A stretch of DNA of 12,500 bases from Pseudo-nitzschia pungens (GCA_037355855.1 CM074764.1:4561253-4573752), one strand, 5' to 3'; numbered from the stretch's first letter, positions 1 through 8,590 are shown. The notes: generated from the letters alone by a model not told the origin. Made by a program: numbers and translations.

Positions 1-34
1 ATATTGCCGCTTCTTCGGGCGTCTCTTCACCGAC

Positions 35-1366
35 ATGGAAGTCGACGCAAACTTCGGCCTCGATCTTCACTTCGTCGACGAAGCATTCCGCACCACCCCT
101 TCCCTACGCGCTGCATACAACACCGCCCTCTTCCGCCACCAAGACTACCTCCGCACCCACCATGTCACCACCATCCACGGTGTACACCATGACCAACTTT
201 CGTCTCTCCGCCAGGTAATCAACAAGGATCCGCACATCGAAGGCGTGTATCTTACTTCCAACACGGACAAAGTTGGCAAGTGGACACTCGTGTGCTCCAC
301 ACAAGCTTCCTCTGCTTCCCTCCAAGCGCTTGACACTCACATCCAATCCCTGGAACCAAAATTCCGTACCCCGCCCTTTCGAACTCCGTTCCCTTCTGAA
401 CGCTTCGATTCCCACACCACGTCCGCCTGGACCACCCAGACCCAAAAACACAAAGCCCCCCGTCCACCCCCCACCACAACCAACGCATGGTCTAAACCGC
501 TCCGCACACCACCGTCAACCTCAACTCCTGCCACCACCCCAGACTTATCCCACATCCTCAAACGCTTGGACGCCGCTGAGAAACGAGCCGCAGCAGCCGA
601 AGCAACCGCCAACCGTCTCTCCACCGCACTCACGAAACTGCAAAACCAACACACCGATCTCAGCACCACGCAAACCAAGTTCGCCGCATCCATCAAACGC
701 TTCGACAACTGCTCCCATCTTTTTAAAAAAGCCGACGCCTTCCAAACCAAGTTTGACCAAATCGTGGCCCAGCGCGAGGCCTTCAATCAAACCTTTAAAC
801 ACGACGTTGCTACACTCCAAACCAACGTCTCCTCCCTTCAAGACACCGTTACAGCATTGGACAATCGCCTCACCGAGACCGCACTAGACCATTCCACCCG
901 CATGGACACCCTTGCACAAATTGCTGATACTCTTATTGCCTTATACCACACCCAATCGCAAACATCAGCCAAGCGTTCCACAACTCGCCAGCTTACTCCT
1001 CACCTTCCTCCTGACACCCCAATGACAGATCCATCCACGGACACCCCCCCCGATACCTCAGCAGCCAAATCCACAGCCACTGCCTCCGCTACAGCTACAC
1101 CAAATCATACTCATGCCACCGCCACAGCCACGACCACCGCCAACTCCAAACAAACCCCTTCCCGCGTCACCGCCAGCGCCAATGCCAGCGCCACTACCAC
1201 TCCTTCCAGCACAGCCACGGAAGATCCCACGTCGACAGCCACCGCCTCTAGTACATCCGTCACTTCTGATATCAACTCCTATTTCACCTTGGTCGAAAAG
1301 AAACGTCAGAAACGGTCTAAATCAGCGGATAGTCGGCATCGCAAAACTCCCCGTAAACGCTCCTAA
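35..1366 (+). CDS. LINE ORF1 protein, coiled-coil, probable RNA-binding partner
   Basis: This is the first frame of the retrotransposon, 443 residues from the ATG at 35. The frame is open to the window edge (codons from position 2), so the true start may lie upstream. Residues about 1-115 form a mixed region I do not recognise. Residues about 170-225 and 241-306 are rich in Ala, Leu, Gln, Lys and Glu in heptad-like spacing, so coiled coils and oligomerisation are likely. Residues about 315-410 are low-complexity Thr/Ser/Ala/Pro. The last 25 residues are strongly basic (EKKRQKRSK, RKTPRKRS) and could serve as a nuclear signal or bind RNA. Just before them, residues 410-417 read TSDINSYF, a PCNA-box-like motif. 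No CCHC zinc knuckles are present, unlike many ORF1 proteins of RNase H-bearing LINEs. By analogy with LINE ORF1p it would package the element RNA; this is inferred from position and composition, not from a recognised domain. Confidence 0.8.
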   Translation: MEVDANFGLDLHFVDEAFRTTPSLRAAYNTALFRHQDYLRTHHVTTIHGVHHDQLSSLRQVINKDPHIEGVYLTSNTDKVGKWTLVCSTQASSASLQALDTHIQSLEPKFRTPPFRTPFPSERFDSHTTSAWTTQTQKHKAPRPPPTTTNAWSKPLRTPPSTSTPATTPDLSHILKRLDAAEKRAAAAEATANRLSTALTKLQNQHTDLSTTQTKFAASIKRFDNCSHLFKKADAFQTKFDQIVAQREAFNQTFKHDVATLQTNVSSLQDTVTALDNRLTETALDHSTRMDTLAQIADTLIALYHTQSQTSAKRSTTRQLTPHLPPDTPMTDPSTDTPPDTSAAKSTATASATATPNHTHATATATTTANSKQTPSRVTASANASATTTPSSTATEDPTSTATASSTSVTSDINSYFTLVEKKRQKRSKSADSRHRKTPRKRS

Positions 1367-4300
1367 CAGTCCCCTCCGCAGCATACTCCCTACAGAAACA
1401 AGACGCAATTGGTCACCCAATAGCTCCCAAAGCCTCTGACACCTTCCGCCTTTCCTCCTACAACTGCAACGGCCTCCGCACTCCCACCATCGAAGCCGAA
1501 CTCCGTCAGCTCCAAGATATGGACATTGACCTCCAATGCTTTTCCGAACCCAACCTTGACACTCTCCAAATCAGTGTCCGTCATCATCTCTTCACCGCAC
1601 TCTCCAAAGTCGATCCGCACGCCAAAGCCATCTGGACCTCAAGCACTCTCCCAAGCGCCAAGGCCGATTACAAACCAGGTGGCGCGAGCATGATATGCTT
1701 TACTCCCACCGCTGGACGGATTCTCAAAAGTGGCCGCGACTCTCTCGGCCGTTGGACGTGGCAACTGCTTAATGCCAAAGGTAATAAGCACATCCTTATC
1801 GTCTCCGTCTACCGAGCTACATCCAGCGGTAGCGTCAACACCAACTCCGCATACAACCAACAAGCCACCCTACTCGCCACTCAGGGCTTCACAAACCCTG
1901 ATCCCGAACTACATTTCCGTCAGGATCTCATCAAGTTTTTGCATCACCAACGCACCACCTCTTCCGCTCACCTCCACTATCTTCTTCTTGGTGATTGGAA
2001 CGAAGGTCCAAACGGCCAACAGATCACGAGCCAGCTACGCGATCAGTTCAGTCTCATGGATTACTGGTCAGAAATTCACCCGTCCTGCCCAGAATTTGGC
2101 ACCCACCTTCGGGGATCCACCAGAATTGATTACATTCTCGGAAGTATGTCCCTCCTGCACGCCATCACCGCTATCACCTACGAACCATTTTCTTACCGCA
2201 CTCGTGGAGATCACAGAGCGTTCTTCGTGGACTTCAATTCCCATAAACTCTTTGGCTCCACCGACGCTGTCCTCCCCTCTCCCGCGGGACGCGCATTACA
2301 CAGCAAAGACAGCAAATCCGTCACAGCGTATCTGACAGCCCTTCACAAGTACCTCGACGAGCACTCTGTTTTCTCCCGTTTAACACAAGCGCTCAAATCT
2401 GCCACTCCAAATCTTGAAACCCTCGAATCCATCGATCGCGACATCACCAGAGCCTGTCTTCACGCCGAAAAGCAGTGCCGCCGACCACGTCCGGGATTTT
2501 GGAGCATTAAACTCCACGACATCCGCCGCACCCTCTCCGTTTGGAGCCAACTCCACCACAAACTTCACCGTGGCCGAGATTGCCTCCCACTTATCACCCG
2601 AGCCGTGTCATTCGGCATTGCCATTCCCCACGACATCTCAGTCACCGAAGCCCATTCCCAAGTCATATCCCTCAGGCACGATCTCAAACAATGCATTCGC
2701 GACTCGGCCACTCACCGTGACGCCATGCTCTTAGATCACGCCCGCATTGCCACTTCTGAAGGCAACCTCCCCCAAGCCGCGATTCTCACCCAGCTCCGCA
2801 AACAGGAAACCAAAATCCGAGCCTACCAACGGCTCAGATTCGCCAGAGGCAAAACACAATCCTCCCAGGGAATTCAGCGCCTTGAAGTCCCCCTAGCGTG
2901 GCCCACTCCACACGACCCCCCTCCATCCCCGGATACAATCCTCGTGGATCCCAAATCCCTCAAGCGTCCAGATCAGTGGCGCGAAGTCACCAACCCGTCC
3001 GACATTGAGTACTATCTCAAACTCCGCAATCGCCGTCACTTCGGCCAGGCAGAGACCGACGGCACCCCGTTTACACAACCACCGCTCTCCAACCATTTCC
3101 CTTGGAACGGGATAAGCCCTCAAGCGACTCACGTCCTCGAGGGTTCATACACGAATCCCGTTATTCCTGACCCCCCGACCATGCTCCTGACTCAGATGAA
3201 AGCCTCTGTACCTCTTGATTGCATTCCGCCACATGTCACCACCGAAGACTTTCGCCGCAAGTTCAGCAAGTGGAAAGAAGAAACATCCACCTCTCCCAGT
3301 GGACGTCACCTTGGCCACTACAAAGCTCTATTCCGCTCCCTCGATCCCCATCTATCTGAAGAAGAAACGGAACACCTCCAGGGAATCCAGACAAAGCTCG
3401 CAGCCATGTACACCCAAGTTCTCAACTTTGCCATCTCTCATTCGTACTCCCTCACCCGCTGGAATAATGTCATCAACATGATGATCTACAAAGAACCCGG
3501 CAACGTCAAGATTCACCGCCTCCGAGTTATTCACCTCTACGAAGCCGACTGGAATTTTCTTATGGGCCTCAAATGGAATCAATCCATCCAACGAGCCCGC
3601 AAAAATGATACCATAAGCCGAGGTCAATATGGCGGTTGTCCCGGACGCGATTGCCAAACCATCACTCTTCTGGAAGAACTCCGACTCGATTACTCCATGC
3701 TCACCAGAACACCCTTTGCCAACTTTGATAACGATGCTGCATCTTGCTACGACAGAATTCTGATGCCCCTCTCCAGCTTGGCTGCCCGCGGATACGGCAT
3801 CCACCAGAACATCACCAACCTTCACGCCAACACGCTCAGCACTGCCCTCTTCCGTCTCAAAGTATCCTCCCAGGTCTCACCTTCGGGTTACACTCACAGC
3901 TCCAATTTCCCCATCCACGGGACCGGCCAGGGCTCCGGCAACAGCCCGATGATCTGGTGTTTTATCTCCAGTAAATTATTTCAAGCCCATGCCTCCCGAG
4001 CACACGGTATGAAATTCATGTCCCCTGACGGTTCCCAGACCATGTTTATGAGCATCATCGGCTTTGTCGATGATTCCACGTGCATCACCGCCAGCGATCC
4101 CTCCGAACCCATCACCACATTGGTCTCCCGCATGCGCGCCGATTCTCAGTTATGGAACGACTTGCTGTGGGCCTCCGGTGGGAAACTTGAACTTCCCAAA
4201 TGCGGTTTCCATATCATTTATTACACCTTCGATTCCAGTGGCCGCCCGCAACTTGTAACCAAGTACGACGGAGAGGTCTTTCTACGCGATGCCCGCTCTC

Positions 4301-7263
4301 AGCAGATCCAGGTCCACGCCAAATCGATCGCGCAGCCACGCAAAAACCTCGGCCACCACAAAGCCCCCAGCTCTCAATACCACACTCAAGCCACCGTTTT
4401 ATGTACCACGGCTCGAAACACTTCTCGCGCGATTCAATCTTGCGGTTTCAGTAAACCCATTGCACGCCTTATGTACGATTCTGTCCTTCGTCCATCTCTT
4501 GAATATGCCATTCCTCAATCCTTCCTTTCCCCCAAGCAACTTGGTACCATCGAACGTATCTATCGCCGCCCCATTCTCCAGAGTTGCGGCTATAAAGCAA
4601 CCACCGCTCGACCGCTTGTACAAGCTCCAAAATCGGTGGCCGGTATCGGAATTCCCGAGCTCACCGCCGTCGATGGCACTGAAAAAACCCTCCATTTCCT
4701 GAAGCACTGGCGTACCCCACACGAAGATTGCGGCCGCCTGCTTCATATTCTGCAAGCTTGGACCCAACTGTATTGTGGCGTCTCTTTTCCCATCCTGTCC
4801 AATCCAGCAATTCCCCTGCCTCATATTGCAGGCCGGTTCATCCCCGCTGTACGGACATACCTACACTCTGTCGACGGCCATATCGAACTGCTGGATCCAT
4901 ATCTCCCCCGACCTCTCCGCGAACACGACACCGCCATCATGGATGTTGCCATTAATTCGTCGCTGCCCCCAAGTACCATTCAATGCATCAACTTTGCACG
5001 GTTGCATTTACGGGTTACATACCTCAGCGAAATTTGTAACATTCAGGGTACTCATATCCGTTCCAGCATTTTCCAAGGAAAACAAGATTCTATCTATTCT
5101 CCCACACGCACGTATCCCCACCAACCTCGTCCAGGTCCAGCCACATGGACAAAGTTCCGCCAGTTTCTCACAAGCTTCACCCGCCCAGGCAGTAAAGCCC
5201 TACTCCCCGACTTCATCCCCGGCCCTTGGCTCTCCACCCACAGCTCTCTTGGTGTGTGGCAGTCGTACGCAACTCCATCCTCATCGCGCGTGAGTGTTCA
5301 GCGCAATTCATCTTGGCTTCACTACACCATGGGTCCCAATCCCCAACTTCACACCACCACACCAGAATTCCATCCTTCACCAGATAGCTATCCCACCGCC
5401 GTAAGCCAATCCACAACGGGAGCTCCGACGGTGTACCCACCCCGCGTTCCCCAACCGCCTCACCCCCACTCCGACATCCTCACATGGAACGATTTCCTTA
5501 CCACGAAACCACCGTGGGCTCAAGCCCTCCTTGCCAATATCGTATTTCACACCGATCCTTCTGCCATTAGAGCCGCCCAACTTGAATTCAATCATCTCAT
5601 CGTGGTCTCCGATGGTTCTGGCAAAGACGATGTGATGGCCTTTGCGTGGGTCGTTGCATCCCCCACAGCACAACTCGTCACTGGCTCCGCTCAGTGCTCG
5701 GGGTCACAATGCTCCTTTCGCGCCGAGGCTGCTGGCCAACTCGCCGCTACCCTCTTTCTAGCCTATTACCAAGAATTTGACGATCTCAATATTACGGGCA
5801 CCCATTTTTACTGCGATAACCAAGAAGTAGGCGCCCGCGGGAAATCGCATGCTCACTACTCCACACCGTATCCGAATGTCACTCTTCAATCCCAGTTCGA
5901 TCTCACTGAGCAGATCTTTCAAACAACGCGGGACTTCGACCTTCGACCCAAGTACAAACATGTGAAAGGCCACCAAGATGATAACGCCAACGCTCAACTC
6001 AGCTGGGAAGCCGAACTGAATGTTCTCGTCGACGAACTTGCCGATACCCGCCGACGTCAACTTGACCCAGACTACACCGTCCTTCCCGTGCCCGCTTGTC
6101 CCGCCATTTTATATCTCTCTGGTAAAGCGGTCACATCCAACTACAGATCCAATCTCCTCGACGCTTATTCTCGACCCCGTTATTTCCAGTATGTCCAACA
6201 ACGGTTTCAATGGACTCCCGCCACAGTCGACTCCATCAACTGGCCCGCCTACGAAGCCGCCGTGAAAACCTTCACTCACTCACCCACGCTTGTTAAACTT
6301 TGTCACCGCCTCCTTCCCACCAATGCCATCCTCAAAAAGTGGAATTACCAGTCGGTGGATTCGTGCCCGCTGTGTGCCGCACCTGAAACCTTTTCCCATA
6401 TGCTACGTTGCCCCCACCCATCCCGTATCCAATGGCGCCGAGAATGCATCAGCAATCTCCGCAAATTACTCCCTGCCCACGGGTTCGATCATACCCGTAT
6501 CGATTGCCTCTGCTCGAGCCTCACCGAGTATCTGGACACGGGCTCTGTCTCACCAGCCAAATATCCCGTTTCATTTTCATCCGCACTTCACTCCCAACAC
6601 ACCATAGGTTGGGAACACGCATTTATGGGACGACTCACCACTCAGTGGGTCACCGTCAGTTCACCCCCAGATAAATTAGAGCCCACTCGTGGCGGCTCTC
6701 AAATCGCTGCACATTTAATCAAAGCCACTCATACCCTGTGGCTCCAGCGCAACCAAGACACCCACGGCAACACCGCAACCTCGACCTTGTACCGTGATCG
6801 CCTTAATACTCAGGTTAAGGCTCTCCTCGCACTCCGCCCCAAAGTTCGCCCCTGCGACGACTTTTTGTTCCCCCGTGATCACCAAGATTTTATACAAAAT
6901 AGCACCGATGACGCCTTAGCGTCTTTCATAGCCAGCAACACCCAGGCCATTCACAACAGCATCCAACTAGAAGAATCGTCCACCGCCCGAGACACCGGAG
7001 CCATATACACCTATTTTCAACCCGTTCGCACAGGCGCTTTGAACACCATACGACGCCAACAACGAACTGCCACCATGCACCGCAATAACATGCGCTTTCA
7101 CCGTATGCCCCGGTCCGCAAGCCGTCACCGGGCAAACACCACCCCAATCACTCAGTTTGCTTCCACTCACCCACCCCCTTCAGCGACCAACCACCAACGC
7201 CAAACCCCAGTCGACTCGACCCATCAAGCCTCAATTACCAGATTCTTCAGTTCACGTTCCTAA
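1357..7263 (+). CDS. LINE ORF2: endonuclease, reverse transcriptase, RNase H, zinc motif
   Basis: This is the retrotransposition enzyme. Residues are numbered from the first ATG (1519), giving 1,914 to the stop. The endonuclease begins before that ATG: codons 1444-1479 encode FRLSSYNCNGLR, the usual first strand of this fold. It continues with SEPN (E10), GDWN (D159, N161), RIDYI (D204) and GDH (D231, H232). The reverse transcriptase spans about 600-900: RVIHLYEADWN at 669-679, motif A with D739 and D745, motif B GQGSGNSP at 803-810, and motif C FVDD at 849-852. RNase H spans about 1358-1512 with D1365, E1403, D1433, GHQDD at 1484-1488 and D1505. A C-x2-C-x7-H-x3-C motif (C1616, C1619, H1627, C1631) resembles the zf-RVT motif of plant LINEs. 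The C-terminus ends in QASITRFF, a canonical-looking PCNA box. Residues 240-600 and 900-1350 are unassigned. The frame opens at 1357, overlaps the end of ORF1 by 10 nt in another frame and has no ATG before 1519. I therefore give the open frame, not a proven start. Confidence 0.93.
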   Translation, partial: TLLTVPSAAYSLQKQDAIGHPIAPKASDTFRLSSYNCNGLRTPTIEAELRQLQDMDIDLQCFSEPNLDTLQISVRHHLFTALSKVDPHAKAIWTSSTLPSAKADYKPGGASMICFTPTAGRILKSGRDSLGRWTWQLLNAKGNKHILIVSVYRATSSGSVNTNSAYNQQATLLATQGFTNPDPELHFRQDLIKFLHHQRTTSSAHLHYLLLGDWNEGPNGQQITSQLRDQFSLMDYWSEIHPSCPEFGTHLRGSTRIDYILGSMSLLHAITAITYEPFSYRTRGDHRAFFVDFNSHKLFGSTDAVLPSPAGRALHSKDSKSVTAYLTALHKYLDEHSVFSRLTQALKSATPNLETLESIDRDITRACLHAEKQCRRPRPGFWSIKLHDIRRTLSVWSQLHHKLHRGRDCLPLITRAVSFGIAIPHDISVTEAHSQVISLRHDLKQCIRDSATHRDAMLLDHARIATSEGNLPQAAILTQLRKQETKIRAYQRLRFARGKTQSSQGIQRLEVPLAWPTPHDPPPSPDTILVDPKSLKRPDQWREVTNPSDIEYYLKLRNRRHFGQAETDGTPFTQPPLSNHFPWNGISPQATHVLEGSYTNPVIPDPPTMLLTQMKASVPLDCIPPHVTTEDFRRKFSKWKEETSTSPSGRHLGHYKALFRSLDPHLSEEETEHLQGIQTKLAAMYTQVLNFAISHSYSLTRWNNVINMMIYKEPGNVKIHRLRVIHLYEADWNFLMGLKWNQSIQRARKNDTISRGQYGGCPGRDCQTITLLEELRLDYSMLTRTPFANFDNDAASCYDRILMPLSSLAARGYGIHQNITNLHANTLSTALFRLKVSSQVSPSGYTHSSNFPIHGTGQGSGNSPMIWCFISSKLFQAHASRAHGMKFMSPDGSQTMFMSIIGFVDDSTCITASDPSEPITTLVSRMRADSQLWNDLLWASGGKLELPKCGFHIIYYTFDSSGRPQLVTKYDGEVFLRDARSQQIQVHAKSIAQPRKNLGHHKAPSSQYHTQATVLCTTARNTSRAIQSCGFSKPIARLMYDSVLRPSLEYAIPQSFLSPKQLGTIERIYRRPILQSCGYKATTARPLVQAPKSVAGIGIPELTAVDGTEKTLHFLKHWRTPHEDCGRLLHILQAWTQLYCGVSFPILSNPAIPLPHIAGRFIPAVRTYLHSVDGHIELLDPYLPRPLREHDTAIMDVAINSSLPPSTIQCINFARLHLRVTYLSEICNIQGTHIRSSIFQGKQDSIYSPTRTYPHQPRPGPATWTKFRQFLTSFTRPGSKALLPDFIPGPWLSTHSSLGVWQSYATPSSSRVSVQRNSSWLHYTMGPNPQLHTTTPEFHPSPDSYPTAVSQSTTGAPTVYPPRVPQPPHPHSDILTWNDFLTTKPPWAQALLANIVFHTDPSAIRAAQLEFNHLIVVSDGSGKDDVMAFAWVVASPTAQLVTGSAQCSGSQCSFRAEAAGQLAATLFLAYYQEFDDLNITGTHFYCDNQEVGARGKSHAHYSTPYPNVTLQSQFDLTEQIFQTTRDFDLRPKYKHVKGHQDDNANAQLSWEAELNVLVDELADTRRRQLDPDYTVLPVPACPAILYLSGKAVTSNYRSNLLDAYSRPRYFQYVQQRFQWTPATVDSINWPAYEAAVKTFTHSPTLVKLCHRLLPTNAILKKWNYQSVDSCPLCAAPETFSHMLRCPHPSRIQWRRECISNLRKLLPAHGFDHTRIDCLCSSLTEYLDTGSVSPAKYPVSFSSALHSQHTIGWEHAFMGRLTTQWVTVSSPPDKLEPTRGGSQIAAHLIKATHTLWLQRNQDTHGNTATSTLYRDRLNTQVKALLALRPKVRPCDDFLFPRDHQDFIQNSTDDALASFIASNTQAIHNSIQLEESSTARDTGAIYTYFQPVRTGALNTIRRQQRTATMHRNNMRFHRMPRSASRHRANTTPITQFASTHPPPSATNHQRQTPVDSTHQASITRFFSSRS

Positions 7264-7678
7264 GCACACGGTGCTTCTGAACTTCTCTTTTCCCTCCTTC
7301 TGTTCACAGCTCCTTTACGATCGACTTCACAGTCGATTGTTAAGTGTTTCAGGAACCTGGACGTATTGAATCTTCGCTCACCATTCTCCCAATCTTCGCT
7401 CACTCGCTCACCACCATTACCACCACCACCACACGGAACCCGGATCTCAAACATCTTCTGCTGCGTTTCACGCTGTGGTTGATTGTTATCTGTTAAAGGA
7501 ACCCGGATCTTCCAGCACTGAATCGATCGAACTCTCCAGAGAGATCATCACTTTTAACTTGCCCGCTCCACTAAAACAATACGTATTCTAGTGGCGCCAG
7601 CGCTCTGTGAGCTTACGCCAGCAAGTGCACGCAGTGCAATGTTGCTCGCTAAGTCGAGAGTTTAAATTAGATATTTCC
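7264..7678 (+). other. 3' untranslated tail of the retrotransposon
   Basis: The non-coding stretch between the ORF2 stop and the 18S junction contains several possible structures. A hairpin overlaps the stop codon (AAGCAC at 7262-7267 with GTGCTT at 7271-7276). A second has a stem of about 10 bp with one G-U pair and a TCAC loop (7317-7340). A third is imperfect, at 7620-7646, around GCAC/GTGC. Two direct repeats are present: AATCTTCGCTCAC at 7369-7381 and 7391-7403, and GGAACCCGGATCT at 7435-7447 and 7498-7510. In LINEs the 3' end of the RNA is what the reverse transcriptase recognises, so these are candidates for that signal. Whether all bases up to 7678 belong to the element, or some come from another insertion, cannot be decided here. 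Confidence 0.6.
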
Positions 7679-7922
7679 ATTATGAATCACCACATCACCC
7701 CGAAGGGGTTGGTTTCAATCTAATAAATACTACCCCAGAAGGGTATTGACGCATGTATTAGCTCTAGAATTACTACGGGTATCCAAGTAGTAAGGGACTA
7801 TCAAATAAACTATAACTGATATAATGAGCCGTTCGCAGTTTCAAAGTAAAATATTTATACTTAGACATGCATGGCTTAATCTTTGAGACGAGCGTATGAC
7901 TACTGGCAGAATCAACCAGGTT
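7679..7922 (-). rRNA. 18S rRNA gene, 5' fragment (about 244 nt), interrupted
   Basis: On the minus strand the sequence starts AACCTGGTTGATTCTGCC and continues with the universal 18S stretches AAGATTAAGCCATGCATGTC, CTGCGAACGGCTCATTA, GGATACCCGTAGTAATTCTA and GAGCTAATACATGC. It ends with GGTGATTCATAAT at 7679-7691. Beyond that the expected 18S sequence stops and the retrotransposon tail begins, so this copy lacks most of the gene in this window. The wording fits diatoms best. The fifth-helix region and the opening otherwise look intact. One base of the usual opening differs (GATTCTGCC instead of GATCCTGCC), a variant known in other eukaryotes. This rDNA unit cannot yield a normal 18S rRNA unless the rest lies elsewhere and the insertion is an assembly join. 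Confidence 0.93.
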
Positions 7923-8574
7923 GCTAAAGTTAAAACATAACTTCACAGGCGAGAAACAACTCTGTGTGTGAAGCAAGTTCAAAGTCTTTAAGCAAAGTTA
8001 AACAGTGATTTTGTCATCACTGTCATAGACAGTGGTGATAAACCAAGTTGAACAAGTTCATCCTCCAAGCAAGGAGTCATCAGGACTAGTTAAAAGCAAC
8101 TAGACGCATCTGATCCCCTGCTGGAAGATTGATGCTACAGTTTCCCATCATAGCATGCAATGCTGCAATACTACAAGGTCTCAGTAACTATCTGATTTTT
8201 AACATACTATTTGCATTGCAGAACAGTATATCAACAAAGATTGTCGCGGGTTACAGCATGTGCTCAACCCTGCTAAAATCTGATCGTTTTGATTGTGTCA
8301 AAACTGAGTGTTTCATCTTCTGCATCTTCCGCTCACGAAAGGGCAGCAAGGCAAAACAAGCCTTTTTGAACTAACACGAAGTTTCGTCGTGTTAATTTCA
8401 CCAAAACACTCGGTTGGGCACACACTGCTGTGATCAAAGGTTGAAAAGAATCAACAGGGGACTATGCAGTGATCGAAATCTCAGCATGTCTCGTGCTTCG
8501 TCTTTCCACCAAATTTCACTAGCAGATTACCGTACTAGGAGCATGATGGCTGGTTGGGCGGTCGTAGACCACTA
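7923..8574 (-). other. Probable 5' external transcribed spacer of the 18S unit
   Basis: This is the region immediately upstream of 18S in transcription terms. It has no coding-like frame; the few short open frames show no recognisable protein. It holds two clear inverted repeats: ACAGTGAT at 8002-8009 with ATCACTGT at 8016-8023, and AACACGA at 8373-8379 with TCGTGTT at 8387-8393. Both could fold in the pre-rRNA. The call is positional. The transcription start is not known, and the right limit given here is set by a candidate promoter-like motif only. Confidence 0.5.
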
Positions 8575-8590
8575 CCCTTCCTATAAATTG
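8575..8590 (-). promoter_or_regulatory. Candidate RNA polymerase I promoter-like motif
   Basis: The minus strand reads CAATTTATAGGAAGGG, an A/T box followed by a purine run. It loosely resembles plant-type Pol I initiator regions (TATA-like, then G-rich). It lies about 650 bp upstream of the 18S 5' end, a reasonable length for an external spacer. There is no family-specific consensus for diatoms that I can apply, so this is a weak positional guess. Confidence 0.2.

Larger units (their letters stand above)
1..7678 (+). mobile_element. Non-LTR (LINE) retrotransposon, 5' end outside the window
   Basis: Two long uninterrupted reading frames in LINE order lie on the plus strand: an ORF1 with coiled coils, then an ORF2 with endonuclease, reverse transcriptase, RNase H and zinc motif. 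They are followed by a non-coding tail that meets 18S rRNA sequence at about 7678/7679. No LTRs, integrase or protease are visible. The tail does not end in poly(A) or an obvious short tandem repeat. Both frames are free of stops and frameshifts over 7 kb, which suggests a recent or still competent copy. An endonuclease plus RNase H architecture is typical of the I/R1/Tad-like LINE groups, but I cannot assign a clade. ORF2 is long (over 1,900 residues, against roughly 1,000-1,300 in many LINEs). The left boundary and any target-site duplication cannot be seen. The right boundary is set by where 18S similarity begins. Confidence 0.9.

Noticed and set aside
104..786. Long minus-strand open frames opposite ORF1, and others opposite ORF2
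   Set aside because: They are antisense shadows of C-rich coding sequence with no recognised domains.
7264..7678. A group I intron or homing-endonuclease insertion in 18S
   Set aside because: I see no group I core elements or splice-site pattern. The neighbouring genes are LINE proteins on the opposite strand from 18S, which an rRNA intron would not match.
8129..8374. An 81-codon plus-strand open frame in the spacer
   Set aside because: It lies in the presumed external transcribed spacer, has no recognisable domain, and its composition is like the non-coding surroundings.
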